From Nemertoderma westbladi (Eukaryota > Xenacoelomorpha > Nemertodermatida > Nemertodermatidae): 64,000 nucleotides of DNA. Shown in pieces: positions 42,468 through 53,429 of this stretch (within the stretch, counting starts at the first letter, position 1; each line of letters begins with the position of its first letter). The translations under genes and the position numbers were made by a program. Location: NCBI GenBank assembly GCA_032718475.1, contig JAUCBJ010008406.1, positions 41,432 through 105,431 of the forward strand. The letters are read 5' to 3'. The notes under the pieces are model-generated. The model was not told where the DNA came from, did no database searches, and worked only from the letters and a program-made list of their open reading frames with translations.

Positions 42468-44253
42468 TATAACAATTACTGTATGTATTACGGTTGCTTG
42501 ATTTCCGTGATTCAGCCCGACTATCTATTAATATGGAATTTCGGTTTCTCAAACTTTACGGTACAATTAGCACAATAAATATTAATTTGATTAAGTTGAT
42601 TTACGTAGTTCGTTTTTATGTGAAGCTTAAGTGACTGGAGAAACTACAGTGGATGAACTTTGGTCTCCTAAAGTTGAGAGAACGAGAGAGACTGTTTCGG
42701 GAAGAATTTCAAGAAACCGAATTAATATGAGATGGTTGTTGTTGTTTCCTGGCGCCAAATGTTGCATTTGTAGTAGCGCGGCCGATGGCTTATGGTTTCC
42801 CAGCTCACAGATTCTGAGCTCAAGCATCACCGATGCGCCTCAATTACAATACATACTGTCAATACAATACATACAATACATACATATCGTTGTTCCATAT
42901 TATACATTTCCTTTCATTGATCAGATGAGAAATTTGATCAGATAAGAAATATAATTTGGACAATTTTACGACTGATTATTTTTAAATTCAGTATAGTTAA
43001 CATTGCGAAACTACAGATTTAACATGACTACTACCAGCAAGCTGGCTTTTAACGAACCTGCCCCTCAAACTAGTACCCTGAGTGAGCGAAAATGAAAACA
43101 CGATAAATTGCTATCAACTCAGGATAGAAACACCAGCTGCTGGTATTCATGTGGGCCTAGTAAGCTACTACTATTTATTGAAATAGCCCAAACTGCAGAG
43201 AAGTATATTACTTGCCAAAATTATTACTATCTCACTCTAACCCAGACAGTAATCAAACATCAACTGTAAGTTTGTATAATGTATTACCCCACCAGATGAA
43301 TAGCTCTTCCCAGTGAATCCAATGACAATAATCTATAAGGTTACTCACTGCTATGTTAGGTGGGAGGGAGTTGATGATAATGAATGAGAGGGACACAACT
43401 AACACTACGTTTGTCTATATGAACGGTCTCCTTACAGCCAGCTGGCTGGCTTTTCTAGTTGAATCATATCGTTCCGTAACTAAATAATTTACTCTTTTAG
43501 ACGAATTTGTGCGTTTTTTTGCCGGACTAACAAATTTTGGCGACGTTCTGCGCGAAATTGGCGATATTTGAAAAGATTATGAGGCTCAAATATGTTGCTC
43601 AGATGACTGAATATCTCAAATAAAAAAGTTGGTGCATACTCGACGAGTTGAAATCAGTGAAATTCGACATTAAATTTTCAAAACCGCTATTTTTCAGTGA
43701 CCCCTTGATCGAAACGCCACAAAAAATATAGTCTTGTGCGCAACAAAAATTTATGGAGAGTTTGTTATGAAAATTTTTGCGTACCTGCTTGAGCTTTTGA
43801 GATATTGGATGGTTATACATATATATACACACACACACACAACCACATCGTGTTTTTAAACGGCTCAACTCTTGATGACAAGAACTACCCTGGCCTATTA
43901 ATAGGCAGGTTCGTTATGAACAGCACAGGAATTTTGTATAACACTGACAAACATAAAATTTGCAAGAAATTTGCCAAAAGTTGGAATTTGTGGGGTAAAT
44001 GTACAATTTTGACAAATGTACATAATGTGTCCTGGCCTTTCAAAAACTTTCAAGTTCTAATGGATTATTTACAAATCAGTGCCTGACAAAGTTAATAAGC
44101 ATGGTTGTCCCAATAACTTTATAAAAATGTACCAGTTACTTACAAAATTGAAGAAACTTTCAACACAGTAATTAGCATAGCATATTGTTTGGAAGTTTTG
44201 ACAAATAATCAATGTTTTTCGAGCTGGGCTTACCGAGAATGCGACGGATGCTC
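42468..44253 (+). other. Gene-poor flank of BEL-C
   Basis: No supported gene. A TGGCGCCAAATGTTG at about 42750 looks like a retroelement primer-binding region but stands alone. A short CA run lies near 43828. Confidence 0.35.
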
Positions 44254-45139
44254 TCACCAACCCCAATAGGGTGAACACCGGGGCATTTGTCTAGAGCGAG
44301 CAACCGGTTGGACATCAGAGCTCAAATATCGTCCCAACCTACAATAGTGTTTGACATTCTCATCCCCAGAAGTGCAACAGGTTTGCTTAAATGGGTGCTG
44401 TGCGCCCCATAGAGGAGCAGGTAATCCTGCCATCGGATTGCGTCGCCACCAGTGGTGATCACTACTGGGGTTAACCCCAATAATGTTCACCACCTCAAAT
44501 ACTTCACTAGGGATAGAAGCTTCTGGATGTTTCGCCCGGTGTTGGTCTATGACCTTATAGATTTGACCTTTGACTGTAACATCATCTCCAGGATCAAAAA
44601 CACTACCACCTTCCCATTTGTTACCCACCGAACAGCTGTGCGCACCCGCCCCTTGAGCATGAGTTTGGTGAAAACACGAATAGTGTGGTCTTCATCCCTA
44701 GTACCAGATGGAGTACCTCGGGCAAACAAGCGCCTAAACTGGGTATCCAGACGTTCTGCATCTACAAGCAGGCATTCTACCTCTCCAGCAGTCTACTGTA
44801 GGCGTCGCTCCAGGAGTAATCGGATGCCTTGGCCCCTCCGTATATGAGGATCTTGCAACAGAATTTCACAAAGAATCAACCTTTACGAACGCTGACAACT
44901 CTCAGCAAATGCAAGGGTCTCCACTGCTAAAGCCTGTACCACCTTGCGCCCTACTGCTCCTCCTGGAAGGCGGTATCATTGGTTTCTCAGGCTGGTAGCA
45001 TGGTGCCACTGCTCGCATAGAGCGTCTGGGATGCCAACTGGATCTTCTAATTCAGCTCCAAAAGCCATCGGCACAAGACCCCGTGGGTCTACACTGCGCG
45101 GATCCTATGTGGGCATACCCATTGAGAAGCTAAAGGCTT

Positions 45140-45370
45140 GTCAGTCCCCAACTTGTGATTTCTCACCCTCGAATGGAGCACCAGACTGGCCAACACTGGG
45201 TGGAGAAACACCAGGCTGACCAACACTGGAGGTAGGAATACCTGACTGACAGACACTGGATGTAGGAACACCAGTCTGACCAATCAAAGGAACCAACTGA
45301 GCATTAACCAAAGGGACTGACTGAGCACCAACCAAAGGGACCAACTGAACACCAACTGATGGAAACACGA
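45140..45370 (-). repeat. Coding minisatellite of the minus-strand relic, right-hand part
   Basis: Imperfect 24-36-base units (CCAACTGAGCACCAACC-like and ACACTGGNNGTAGGAACACC-like). The same unit type resumes at 46020-46210 beyond the inserted element. Confidence 0.75.
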
Positions 45371-45388
45371 AGTGGGGACTTCGCGCAG

Positions 45389-45743
45389 CACGAAGTTGGC
45401 AGAGCCTTAGCGAATTGACACTGTTAGGGGGTAGGTCAATTTATGCAAATAGACACGTTGGCCCTCTAGCGGCAGACTGGAGAACTGCAGATGGATTCGC
45501 CTCCTTTGAAAGTCACAGCTAATGGTCTAATACATATCTGCCAAGTTTCAGCTTAAACGGATTAAAAGCAAAGAAATGGGAGGGCATTTAATGTTTAGAC
45601 ATGTGGCCCTCTAGCGGGAGACCATTGCACTGATGGTGTCTGAAAGTCTCTCAAAAATCTCCACTTTTGCTCATATTGATACCTACAAATTTTCAACTTG
45701 GCAGCTTTAAATCCGTCAAAGTTATTAGCATGTCAAAATCGTA

Positions 45744-45784
<41 letters not shown>

Positions 45785-45804
45785 AACGACGACGACGACG
45801 ACGA

Positions 45805-45874
<70 letters not shown>

Positions 45875-46011
45875 AACTATTTGCATAAATTGACCCACCC
45901 CCTAACAGTGTCAATTCGCTAAGGCTCCGCCAACTTCGTGATGACAACTATTTGCATAAATTGACCCACCCCCTAACAGTGTCAATTCGCTAAGGCTCCG
46001 CCAACTTCGTG
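45389..46011. mobile_element. Small inverted-repeat (MITE-like) element carrying a (GAC)n block and a doubled right arm
   Basis: The left arm 45389-45452 starts CACGAAGTTGG, and its reverse complement lies at 45877-45940 and again, in tandem, at 45947-46011. Arms are about 64 bases with few mismatches. The interior has two CCCTCTAGCGG blocks and the GAC microsatellite. It splits the VGAQ-type coding repeat. No transposase is present. A clear target duplication was not found. Confidence 0.7.
45744..45874. repeat. (ACG)n microsatellite
   Basis: About 131 bases of nearly pure ACG/GAC triplets with two interruptions. It produces poly-Asp and poly-Arg frames that are not genes. Confidence 0.95.
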
Positions 46012-46270
46012 GCTCGCCCCACAACTGAGCACCAACCTAAAACGACTGAGCAATAAGTGTAGGAACAGACTGAGCACCAATCAAAGGAACCAACTGAGCA
46101 CCAACTGAATGGACCAACTGAGCACCAACTGAAGATACCGACTGAGCACCAACCGAAACTGACTGAGCACAAACTGAAGGAACTGGCTGAGAACCAACAA
46201 AAGCACCCAGCTAAGTACCAGCTCTGTAGTGGGCCTTGTGTAGAATAGCAGTAGCCCAAGCCCAAGCCCA

Positions 46271-46691
46271 AGCACGAGCCTAACCCGGGGGGAAGACCTC
46301 GCTCCTTAAATTTGATGGTGGAGTTAGCCAGGGTGAGGTGGGTTGGCGGCTCGCCCTCCGAGAACGCAAAGGCGAGGAATCTCCTACAAAGGAATCACAC
46401 TATCTGATAGTCGTATCTAAATCTTGGAGTGTCTTGTCTAGGAAAGACTCATCGTCTTTCAGGGACAGAAGCTATAGGGGTAGGTTGTGACAAACTCGTC
46501 TGTAACGTACGATATTTGATAACTGAGAGATTAGGCCCCGTTCTCCAGCTGGGAGTTAACAGCCCCCATGGCATTCTCGCAAAGTCCGTTTACCAAAGGT
46601 GCACAGGAAGTCCAGGGATGGCCCTGTATTGCACACTTGTAGCTTTTACATCGGCCTTTCTTTGCATTACAGCTGCAACAGGCGGGCATCT
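46271..46691. other. No recognised feature
   Basis: About 420 bases between the minus-strand relic and the reversed LTR. An open frame from 46429 to 46722 runs into the LTR and shows no domain. Confidence 0.4.
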
Positions 46692-46987
46692 TGTTCGCGC
46701 TTTTAGACCTTTAGCAGTTTAACCTGCCAATTTTAGATGTCCTCTTGTTTATAAATCGACTTTAGCCCTTACCAATTACCTGGTGTACTGAAGTTACATC
46801 TGCCGAAGCCAGTCCGTGCGCGGCGTATGATCCACGGTGTGGGAGACTGGATTCGGATTCCTTGGGAAGTATTGCAGTGTAGACCTACTGTATTATTCGA
46901 TTGATCGCTACTATATAATCTCTGACAACTATATTTACTTTCGGGGAAATATTAACAGTTCCTTTAGGATGTGGCGCTTTAAGTATA
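46692..46987 (-). repeat. Reversed LTR (BEL-A/B family), U5 part, left of BEL-D
   Basis: Reverse complement of the last 300 bases of the BEL-B-type LTR, beginning TGTTCGCGC (the complement of its ...GCGC...CA end) and containing CAGTTTAACCTGCC, GGAGACTGGATTC, GTATTATTCGATTGATC and CTTTCGGGGAAAT. It breaks at GTATA, where BEL-D is inserted, and continues at 55078. Confidence 0.85.
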
Positions 46988-47495
46988 TGTTAGCTTATCC
47001 AATTCCGCTAACACAAACCCATAGAGTGAGCCATAAAGCAATATTGGGAGCCTATTGTCAGCCCAGTAAACGGGGAAGGCCCCAAAGGAGACACACACAA
47101 TAGGGGTCAGGGGCCAAACCCCTAACCGAGAGAGAACACAGGGAGTGAAGGGAAACACTCCAAAGGGTGCCAACAAGGGTATCAACCAATCAGAGGGGGG
47201 AAAGGCATCGATTGAGTAGCAATAAGGCCACCGTGCAATATAACCAGTAACCTGTAATCATTCATTCAGTTTACTCAGTCAGATCAGTAGGGTGGAACGG
47301 GGACTTCTGTCACCGTCCGCTACCGCCATCATACTTATATTACCTGTTGTGTCATACTATATCTATATCTATATATCAGACTATTATACCTTATACATAT
47401 AACCGAACACCAGAACTCTTTTACCTTTCACACACGGCGGGGACGCATGGATAGAAAACCCAACGGATAAACCGGGATCCGTAGATCCCGTCACA
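46988..47495 (+). repeat. BEL-D 5' LTR
   Basis: 508 bases, TG...CA, nearly identical to 54568-55072 apart from a few changes and a small gap within the first 60 bases. A TATATCTATATATCAG-like AT-rich block lies about 150 bases before the end. Confidence 0.93.
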
Positions 47496-47625
47496 GTGAC
47501 AGAACTAGATCCGCCCAGCTGCCCTGACAGTTGATAGAATCCTAGCAGCTGCCCTAACAGTCTGACAGTGATAGAACTGGATCCAACCAACTGACAGACT
47601 GTGGCTGCCAGCTACCAAAGGCGAG

Positions 47626-48939
47626 ATGAGTCGAGAGAAAGGAACGACATCGCCGCGGACCCCGGACGACGATCTAACGATCCGCGAGGCCACGGCGAGA
47701 CGATACGAACCCACGACGCCGGTCGATGCTACGCCGACCACGTCGACACAGGTTGACGCCACGTCGATAACGAGCAACCCGGCGAACCAAGATGTGGGGG
47801 GTCGTCTACCAGGAGAGAGCGAGTCGAGTAGAGGAGACGAGTCGGGAGGAGAAGAGAAAGACGAGTCGACGCGGAGCGAGGGTCGACGTACCGATGTCAC
47901 CGGTCAGCCACAGGCAGAGGACGACGAACGGTCCACCGGAACGGCGACGGTGGGGCCGTCGGTACGACGTCGGACCCGGAGAGATGGAGGAGAGGTCGGC
48001 GACGAGGACGTCGGGGTTTCTGATCGACTTCGACGGGCCTACCTCGCGACCCGGGAACTACTAAAGGAGGCCGAGGAGGGGGCGAAGATAGACGAGGTGA
48101 GACTGAGAAAGCGACTAGGTGAGTCGAACAGATACTTTGATCACCTAGTGTGTTCTGGGCAGAGAGAACTAGCAGAGTTGAGGGCGTGGGGAGTTGCCTT
48201 CGAACTGTTTGGGCTATGGGAACGTAGGGGTATGGGGCCTAGTATAGTGTACATAGGGCCATACTTAGTCGATGCCCAGGATATAAAATTAGTGGGTTGG
48301 AAGAGACCTGGGGAGGGCGAATCCGAGGTTAACTCCGAGGATTCGGTCTCGTCGGTCGGAGGGAGTTCCGGGAGGCGGGGGAAAGTTGGTAGGACGGAGG
48401 GGCGACGGGAGTCCGTCGCAACCGATAAGTCTGCTACATCCTCCGCGAAAGAAAGAAGGGTGCTGAAAATAAATCTGACGTATGAATTAGAAATGGTAGC
48501 GGCGAAGCTGAATAGCACAGAGCGGCAACTGAGGGATAATGCCGCCGTTATAGAGAGAGAAAGAGAGTGGGCAAGGGAGGATAGAGAGAGAGTCGAGGTG
48601 TGTAGAGAGAGAGTCAAGGAGTGTAGAGAGCGGGAGATGAGAGTAGAGAGCGAGCCGGCGAGGCGGTTTGAGATGGTTGCGACTGCGAGAGATACCGAGT
48701 TGGCCGAGCAAAGTTTACGAGAGTGCATAGAGAGAGAGATAGAGGCAGAGCGTGAGCGGGATGATTTGCGTGCCCGGCTAGGCAGGCTTGCGCAATATCA
48801 AGCCAAACTGAAGCGGCGCCGACTAGAACTGGCGCGGTTGGAACTATCAGAGAGTGAGACCCCAGTTATAAGCACCGAGCGAGAAAACCAGAACTGGTGT
48901 AGCCGCACGGGCGGGGGGGGGGTAGTAGTAGTACGTTAG
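47626..48939 (+). CDS. gag: BEL-D Gag, N-terminal segment
   Basis: A 437-codon frame from an ATG 130 bases after the LTR. The first 130 residues are acidic, Ser/Thr/Gly-rich and low complexity. About 135-225 is a compact region (RLRRAYLATRELLKEAEE...FELFGLWERRGMGPSIVYIGPYLVDAQD). About 285-425 is a strongly charged Arg/Glu coiled coil. The frame ends just after a nine-G run near 48913-48922. The neighbouring frame is open across that run and continues the protein, so this is a segment of one gag. Gag-type calling rests on position and on the zinc knuckle further down. Confidence 0.7.
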   Translation: MSREKGTTSPRTPDDDLTIREATARRYEPTTPVDATPTTSTQVDATSITSNPANQDVGGRLPGESESSRGDESGGEEKDESTRSEGRRTDVTGQPQAEDDERSTGTATVGPSVRRRTRRDGGEVGDEDVGVSDRLRRAYLATRELLKEAEEGAKIDEVRLRKRLGESNRYFDHLVCSGQRELAELRAWGVAFELFGLWERRGMGPSIVYIGPYLVDAQDIKLVGWKRPGEGESEVNSEDSVSSVGGSSGRRGKVGRTEGRRESVATDKSATSSAKERRVLKINLTYELEMVAAKLNSTERQLRDNAAVIEREREWAREDRERVEVCRERVKECREREMRVESEPARRFEMVATARDTELAEQSLRECIEREIEAERERDDLRARLGRLAQYQAKLKRRRLELARLELSESETPVISTERENQNWCSRTGGGGVVVVR

Positions 48940-49625
48940 AAATAGTTAATATTAATAGTACCGTAGTAGATAATCCTAATCCCTTTATTGCAGCAAATAA
49001 TATTTTACCGGGTAGTAGTAATTTAAATTTAAATTCAAATAATAACATTAATTCAAATAATTCGAATATTAATTTAAATTTTGAAAATAATAATAATTCT
49101 AATTTAATTAATTTAAATCCCGTTTCAAATTCTAATAATTTAATTGATTTAACAAATAATATTGGGAATGGTGCTATTAATATGAGCGTGTCGGACGTAC
49201 ATGACCCGGCAGACGGTGGCCTGGTAGGCCACGTAGTTAGTAGGCAGGAAGTGGCAGGGTTGAGCCAACCCGACGGCGGCCTGGTAGGCCACGTAATTGG
49301 TAGGCAGGAGGTAGCGGGGTTGAGCCAACCCGAAGTAGGCCTGGTGGGCCACGCAGTAGTAGAGAGAGAGGCGGGGGTGAATAGACTCAGCCGTAGTAGA
49401 GACAGTGCGTCGACTAGAGAGGGGTGTAGAGACGAAGTGAGAGATAGTGAAGTTAGATGTGGCGAGTGGGGGGGGGCTACGGGCGCCCCACCACATAAGA
49501 TTAGTGGCGAGAGAGGGGGGGCAAAGAATGCCCCACAAGAGGGGTATAGAAGTGTAGTAAGAAATAGTGAAGTTAGAAGTGGCGGGTGGGGGGGGGGCTA
49601 CGGGCACCCCACCGCGAGAGATTAG
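48909..49625 (+). pseudogene. BEL-D Gag middle segment, Asn-rich then Gly-rich, in a shifted frame
   Basis: Open in the next frame from the poly-G run. It holds an Asn/Ser/Leu-rich low-complexity stretch (about 48970-49170, NLNSNNNINSNNSNIN-like) and three repeats of GLVGHV...REVAGLSQP. Two Gly/Glu-rich repeats of (R/C)xGxWGG, APP and SERGG type follow. It leaves the gag frame at a second G-run near 49587-49599; the protein continues in the 49567-51354 frame. Confidence 0.6.
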
Positions 49626-51354
49626 TAGTGAGAGAGGGGGGGCAGGGAGTGTCCCACAGCCGTCAGCGGATAATGCGAGGGCCGAAATAGGTAAACCGCA
49701 ACAACCGGCGACGGAGAGTAATAGGGGGATTGCGAGTATCCCCAGCGGCGTGCGATCGAGCAGAGAGAAGCAGGTTGACGTCGCGAGAGGGCAGACGAAG
49801 CGTCGAGCCCGACCAGAAGAGAGAAGAGGAACAGTGGAGTTTAACCGGGAGGTCGACGAGAGACCTCACGAGCCGGAATACTACACAGAAAAGAGAAGAA
49901 GAGAAGATAGTGGAAAAGGTGTCGCCACGAACGATAGCAGTGCGAGGACGGATAACGGACCGTCGATAGTAGAGATGGAGTCAGGGAGCCAGTGGGGTCG
50001 AACTTCGGGAGATTGCCGTCGCCCCGGAGAAACGCACCACACGCCGAGAGAGGGGTACACGACGTACAAATACGAAGACGAGAGCAGGATAGGGGATCGA
50101 AGGGAAACTTCCCGACGTGATATAGCTGCCGATCGAGAGTACGGCAGTCGCGGGGAGATTCGAGATTCGCGAAGAATAAACTTCGGTTCGGAAGGGCACA
50201 TGCAGACTGCAGGACATACTGTAGGCCTTACTGCACATACTATTATAGGCCATGCTGGGAGAGATAGAGTAGGCGATGGGGTAGCGCGAACGACGGGATT
50301 AAACCCGGAAGTCGCGGAGTACATACCGGTAGGTAGGCGAGAGGTAGGTAGGCCTATATCGGTACAGCAGCATGACTATAATACACAGGGACATAAGATA
50401 TATCCAGGGGAGGGGGGAGTTATTGGAGATAGACGTATGGGCCCCAATGTATTAACATCAACCCCAGTACCAAACATACCGGCTGGGGGGGGACAGGGTG
50501 ACATTCCCCCATCACAATATCGACAATATACCCCGATAGGAGCAAGAATATCGAACTCCCTGGACGAGAGCAGGTCGTGCGGACAGTCACCACCACACGC
50601 GGCCATACGGGGGACTACCAGTCCACAGTTAGCTGGTAGTAGGGCCACACCGTGGCAGGGACAGAAAGAAAATAACACTATATATAATAAACACAATCCC
50701 AATATACCCAGTAGGCCGAGTCTAGACAACCAAAACATTAAATCGGTACATATAAACCTAAGCGCGATACGTGAAGGACTATACAGGAAACGCTATAATT
50801 CAGGATTCCAATGTCAATTACATCGGGACGGAACCCATAAGACCAGGAGTTGCAAGTACTGGCAAGCGTTGCCCAAACGAGATCATGTAGCCTACACAGA
50901 CGCAAACGGACTATGTCATCGATGTGTGGTAAAAGGACACAGATCCGGAGAGTGTTGGAAAGGGAGAGGATATGAAAGGACTAAACCAGGGGCAGAGAAG
51001 CCCATTAGCAAACATAAGGGAGTCGGGAAAGTAGGAGGAGGCGTGTTGCATACACACGCAGGACGGACACAGTGCGAGGGGGCATTGCACGGGCAGACAC
51101 CGCGTATACCGAGGGACGAGCGGGGGTCGTCGAGGGCTCTAATGCCAGCGCACATACGAAGGGGGAGGCCAGCAAAGGTGGCACCGAAGAGAGTGTGGCG
51201 AAGAGTTAAAGGACGTATAGGAGAGCAGCAGGAGAGTGCCTACCGGAAGAAGGGGCACGTGAGAGTTTTTAGTCGTCCAAAGTTTTGGACTGAGGGGGGT
51301 GGGAATGAGGGCGAGACGCCCTTCCCACGCACAAGATATAAAATAATTATTTAA
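49567..51354 (+). CDS. gag: BEL-D Gag, C-terminal segment with zinc knuckle
   Basis: 595 codons. The Arg/Gly/Glu-rich linker leads to GTTSPQLAGSRATPWQGQKE, shared with the BEL-C gag fragment. Next comes a Cys/His box (FQCQLHRDGTHKTRSCKYW) and a CCHC knuckle CHRCVVKGHRSGEC (about 50914-50955), then a basic region. From about 51250 the frame is reading 3' untranslated sequence (shared with BEL-C after integrase), which places the pol deletion near 51000-51260. The listed start is only the frame limit; translation would come from upstream gag. Confidence 0.7.
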   Translation: MKLEVAGGGGATGTPPREISSERGGAGSVPQPSADNARAEIGKPQQPATESNRGIASIPSGVRSSREKQVDVARGQTKRRARPEERRGTVEFNREVDERPHEPEYYTEKRRREDSGKGVATNDSSARTDNGPSIVEMESGSQWGRTSGDCRRPGETHHTPREGYTTYKYEDESRIGDRRETSRRDIAADREYGSRGEIRDSRRINFGSEGHMQTAGHTVGLTAHTIIGHAGRDRVGDGVARTTGLNPEVAEYIPVGRREVGRPISVQQHDYNTQGHKIYPGEGGVIGDRRMGPNVLTSTPVPNIPAGGGQGDIPPSQYRQYTPIGARISNSLDESRSCGQSPPHAAIRGTTSPQLAGSRATPWQGQKENNTIYNKHNPNIPSRPSLDNQNIKSVHINLSAIREGLYRKRYNSGFQCQLHRDGTHKTRSCKYWQALPKRDHVAYTDANGLCHRCVVKGHRSGECWKGRGYERTKPGAEKPISKHKGVGKVGGGVLHTHAGRTQCEGALHGQTPRIPRDERGSSRALMPAHIRRGRPAKVAPKRVWRRVKGRIGEQQESAYRKKGHVRVFSRPKFWTEGGGNEGETPFPRTRYKIII

Positions 51355-51429
51355 TTAAAAATAAGAAAATAATTAAATAATAGAGTAGGTAGAAGTTAGG
51401 TAGTAAGAGTTAGTTAGTTAGTTAGTTAG
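51355..51429 (+). other. Start of the BEL-D 3' region
   Basis: AT-rich link from the fused gag frame into the minisatellites, with GTTAGTTAGTTAGTTAG. Confidence 0.5.
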
Positions 51430-52980
51430 TTAAAGGGTGGTACGTAGTACCGTTAGTAGAAGAGTTAGTAGGAGGGTACGTAGTACCGCTAGTCAGAGTT
51501 AGAGTTAGTAGGTACGTAGTACCTAGAGTTAGAGAGTTAGTAGGTACGTAGTACCTAGAGTTAGTTAGAGTTAGAGGGTACGTAGTACCATTAGTTAGAG
51601 AGTTAGTAAGAGTAAGAAGGTACGTAGTACCGCTAGCTAGTAGAGAGAGCTAGAGAGTTAGTAGGTACGTAGTACCTAGTCAGAGTTAGAGTTAGTAGGT
51701 ACGTAGTACCTAGAGTTAGAGAGTTAGTAGGTACGTAGTACCTAGAGTTAGTTAGAGTTAGAGGGTACGTAGTACCGGTAGTCAGAGTTAGAGTCAGTAG
51801 GTACGTAGTACCTAGAGTTAGAGAGTTAGTAGGTACGTAGTACCTAGAGTTAGAGTTAGAGTTAGAGGGTACGTAGTACCGCTAGTTAGAGTTAGAGTTA
51901 GAGGGTACGTAGTACCGCTAGTCAGAGTTAGAGTTAGTAGGTACGTAGTACCTAGAGTTAGAGAGTTAGTAGGTACGTAGTACCTAGAGTTAGTTAGAGT
52001 TAGAGGGTACGTAGTACCGCTAGGTAGTTAGAGTTAGAGGGTACGTAAGTACCGCTAGGTAGTTAGAGTTAGAGGGTACGTAAGTACCGCTAGTTAGAGT
52101 AAGAGTTAGAGGGTACGCAGTACCGTTAGTTAGTTAGAGTTAGAGGGTACGTAAGTACCGCTAGGTAGTTAGAGTTAGAGGGTACGTAAGTACCGCTAGG
52201 TAGTTAGAGTTAGAGGGTACGTAAGTACCGCTAGGTAGTTAGAGTTAGAGGGTACGTAAGTACCGCTAGGTAGTTAGAGTTAGAGGGTACGTAAGTACCG
52301 CTGGGTAGTTAGAGTTAGAGGGTACGTAAGTACCGCTAGGTAGTTAGAGTTAGAGGGTACGTAAGTACCGCTAGGTAGTTAGAGTTAGAGGGTACGTAAG
52401 TACCGCTAGGTAGTTAGAGTTAGAGGGTACGTAAGTACCGCTAGGTAGTTAGAGTTAGAGGGTACGTAAGTACCGCTAGGTAGTTAGAGTTAGAGGGTAC
52501 GTAAGTACCGCTAGGTAGTTAGAGTTAGAGGGTACGTAAGTACCGCTAGGTAGTTAGAGTTAGAGGGTACGTAAGTACCACTAGGTAGTTAGAGTTAGAG
52601 GGTACGTAAGTACCGCTAGGTAGTTAGAGTTAGAGGGTACGTAAGTACCGCTAGGTAGTTAGAGTTAGAGGGTACGTAAGTACCGCTAGGTAGTTAGAGT
52701 TAGAGGGTACGTAAGTACCGCTAGGTAGTTAGAGTTAGAGGGTACGTAAGTACCGCTAGGTAGTTAGAGTTAGAGGGTACGTAAGTACCGCTAGTTAGAG
52801 TAAGAGTTAGAGGGTATGCAGTACCGTTAGAGAGTAGGAGTTAAGAGGGTACGTAGTACCGCTAGCTAGTAGAGAGAGCTAGAGTAGTAAGAGGGTACGT
52901 TGTACCGCTAGCTAGTAGAGAGAGCTAGAGTAGTAAGAGGGTACGTAGTACCGCTAGTTAGGGGTGTTAGTAGTAGCAGT
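51430..52980 (+). repeat. Hairpin minisatellite: GGTAC...GTACC units
   Basis: The core is a small inverted repeat, GGTAC-GTA-GTACC or GGTAC-GTAA-GTACC, separated by GTTAGAG-rich spacers. From about 52056 to 52790 it becomes a regular 35-base array of about 21 nearly identical units; before and after, spacers vary. Every unit can fold into a 5-bp hairpin. Spacers are rich in TTAGAG. Confidence 0.93.
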
Positions 52981-53089
52981 AGAGGGTTGTGGGCACCGTA
53001 AGCGCCACGTAGTTAGAGTTAGTAGGGAATGCGCTGAACTTAGTGGGGCACGGGCGTGATGACGTGTTTGATGTAGGAGCAGGGTATGT

Positions 53090-53350
53090 TAATTAGGGTG
53101 GGTGCCGGGCACAAGAGGTGCCGGGCACAAAAAGGAGTTAGTAGTAGAGTTAGTTGAGTTAGTAGTAGAGTTAGTAGAGTTAGTTGAGTTAGTAGAGTTA
53201 GTAGAGTTAGAAGGTGCCGGGCACAAGAGGTGCCGGGCACAAAAAAGAGTTAGTAGAGTTAGAAGGTGCCGGGCACAAGAGGTGCCGGGCACAAAAAGAG
53301 TTAGTAGAGTTAGAAGAGAGTTAGTAGAGTTAGTAGAGTCAGTAGTAGTT
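53090..53350 (+). repeat. Hairpin minisatellite: GTGCC-GG-GCAC units
   Basis: Repeated GGTGCCGGGCACAA with GAGTTAGTAGAGTTAG spacers. The core is again a small inverted repeat, with different bases from the preceding array. Confidence 0.88.
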
Positions 53351-53429
53351 CACATAATTAACGTACCCACTCTGCCGGCACTCAGAGCGTCACGTGTAGG
53401 CGATGAGACGTAAAGGGGATGTAGAGGAG

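Larger units (their letters stand above)
44254..46270 (-). pseudogene. Relic of a retroelement ORF with VGAQ(L/S)VP repeats, minus strand, interrupted
   Basis: Read on the minus strand, 46200-46015 and 45368-45140 encode repeats of (S/L)VGAQ(L/S)VP and PTSSVxQ type, now split by the inverted-repeat element 45389-46011. Downstream comes ALAFAESCQRS, ILLQDPHIRRGQGIRLLLER, then FTKLMLKGRVRTAVRWV and GGSVFDPGDDVTV with KHPEASIPS. This resembles the region upstream of RT in some invertebrate LINE-type polyproteins, where an F-x-KLML-x-G-(K/R)V-x-(A/T)A-x-R pattern precedes a KHP motif. There is a frameshift near 44630 and stops upstream. No RT remains. Family assignment is from memory of the pattern only. 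Confidence 0.5.

Noticed and set aside
42740-42770. TGGCGCCAAATGTTG as a primer-binding site of another LTR element
   Set aside because: No LTR end precedes it and no gag follows; a single short match is not enough.
45693-45947. Poly-Asp and poly-Arg frames
   Set aside because: Products of the (ACG)n microsatellite.
46429-46722. 97-codon frame with a hydrophobic segment
   Set aside because: It runs into the reversed LTR, has no domain and no support from a second copy.
51430-52980. CRISPR-like regular array
   Set aside because: The 35-base units have no unique spacers, the organism is an animal, and the array lies in a retroelement 3' region. It is a minisatellite.
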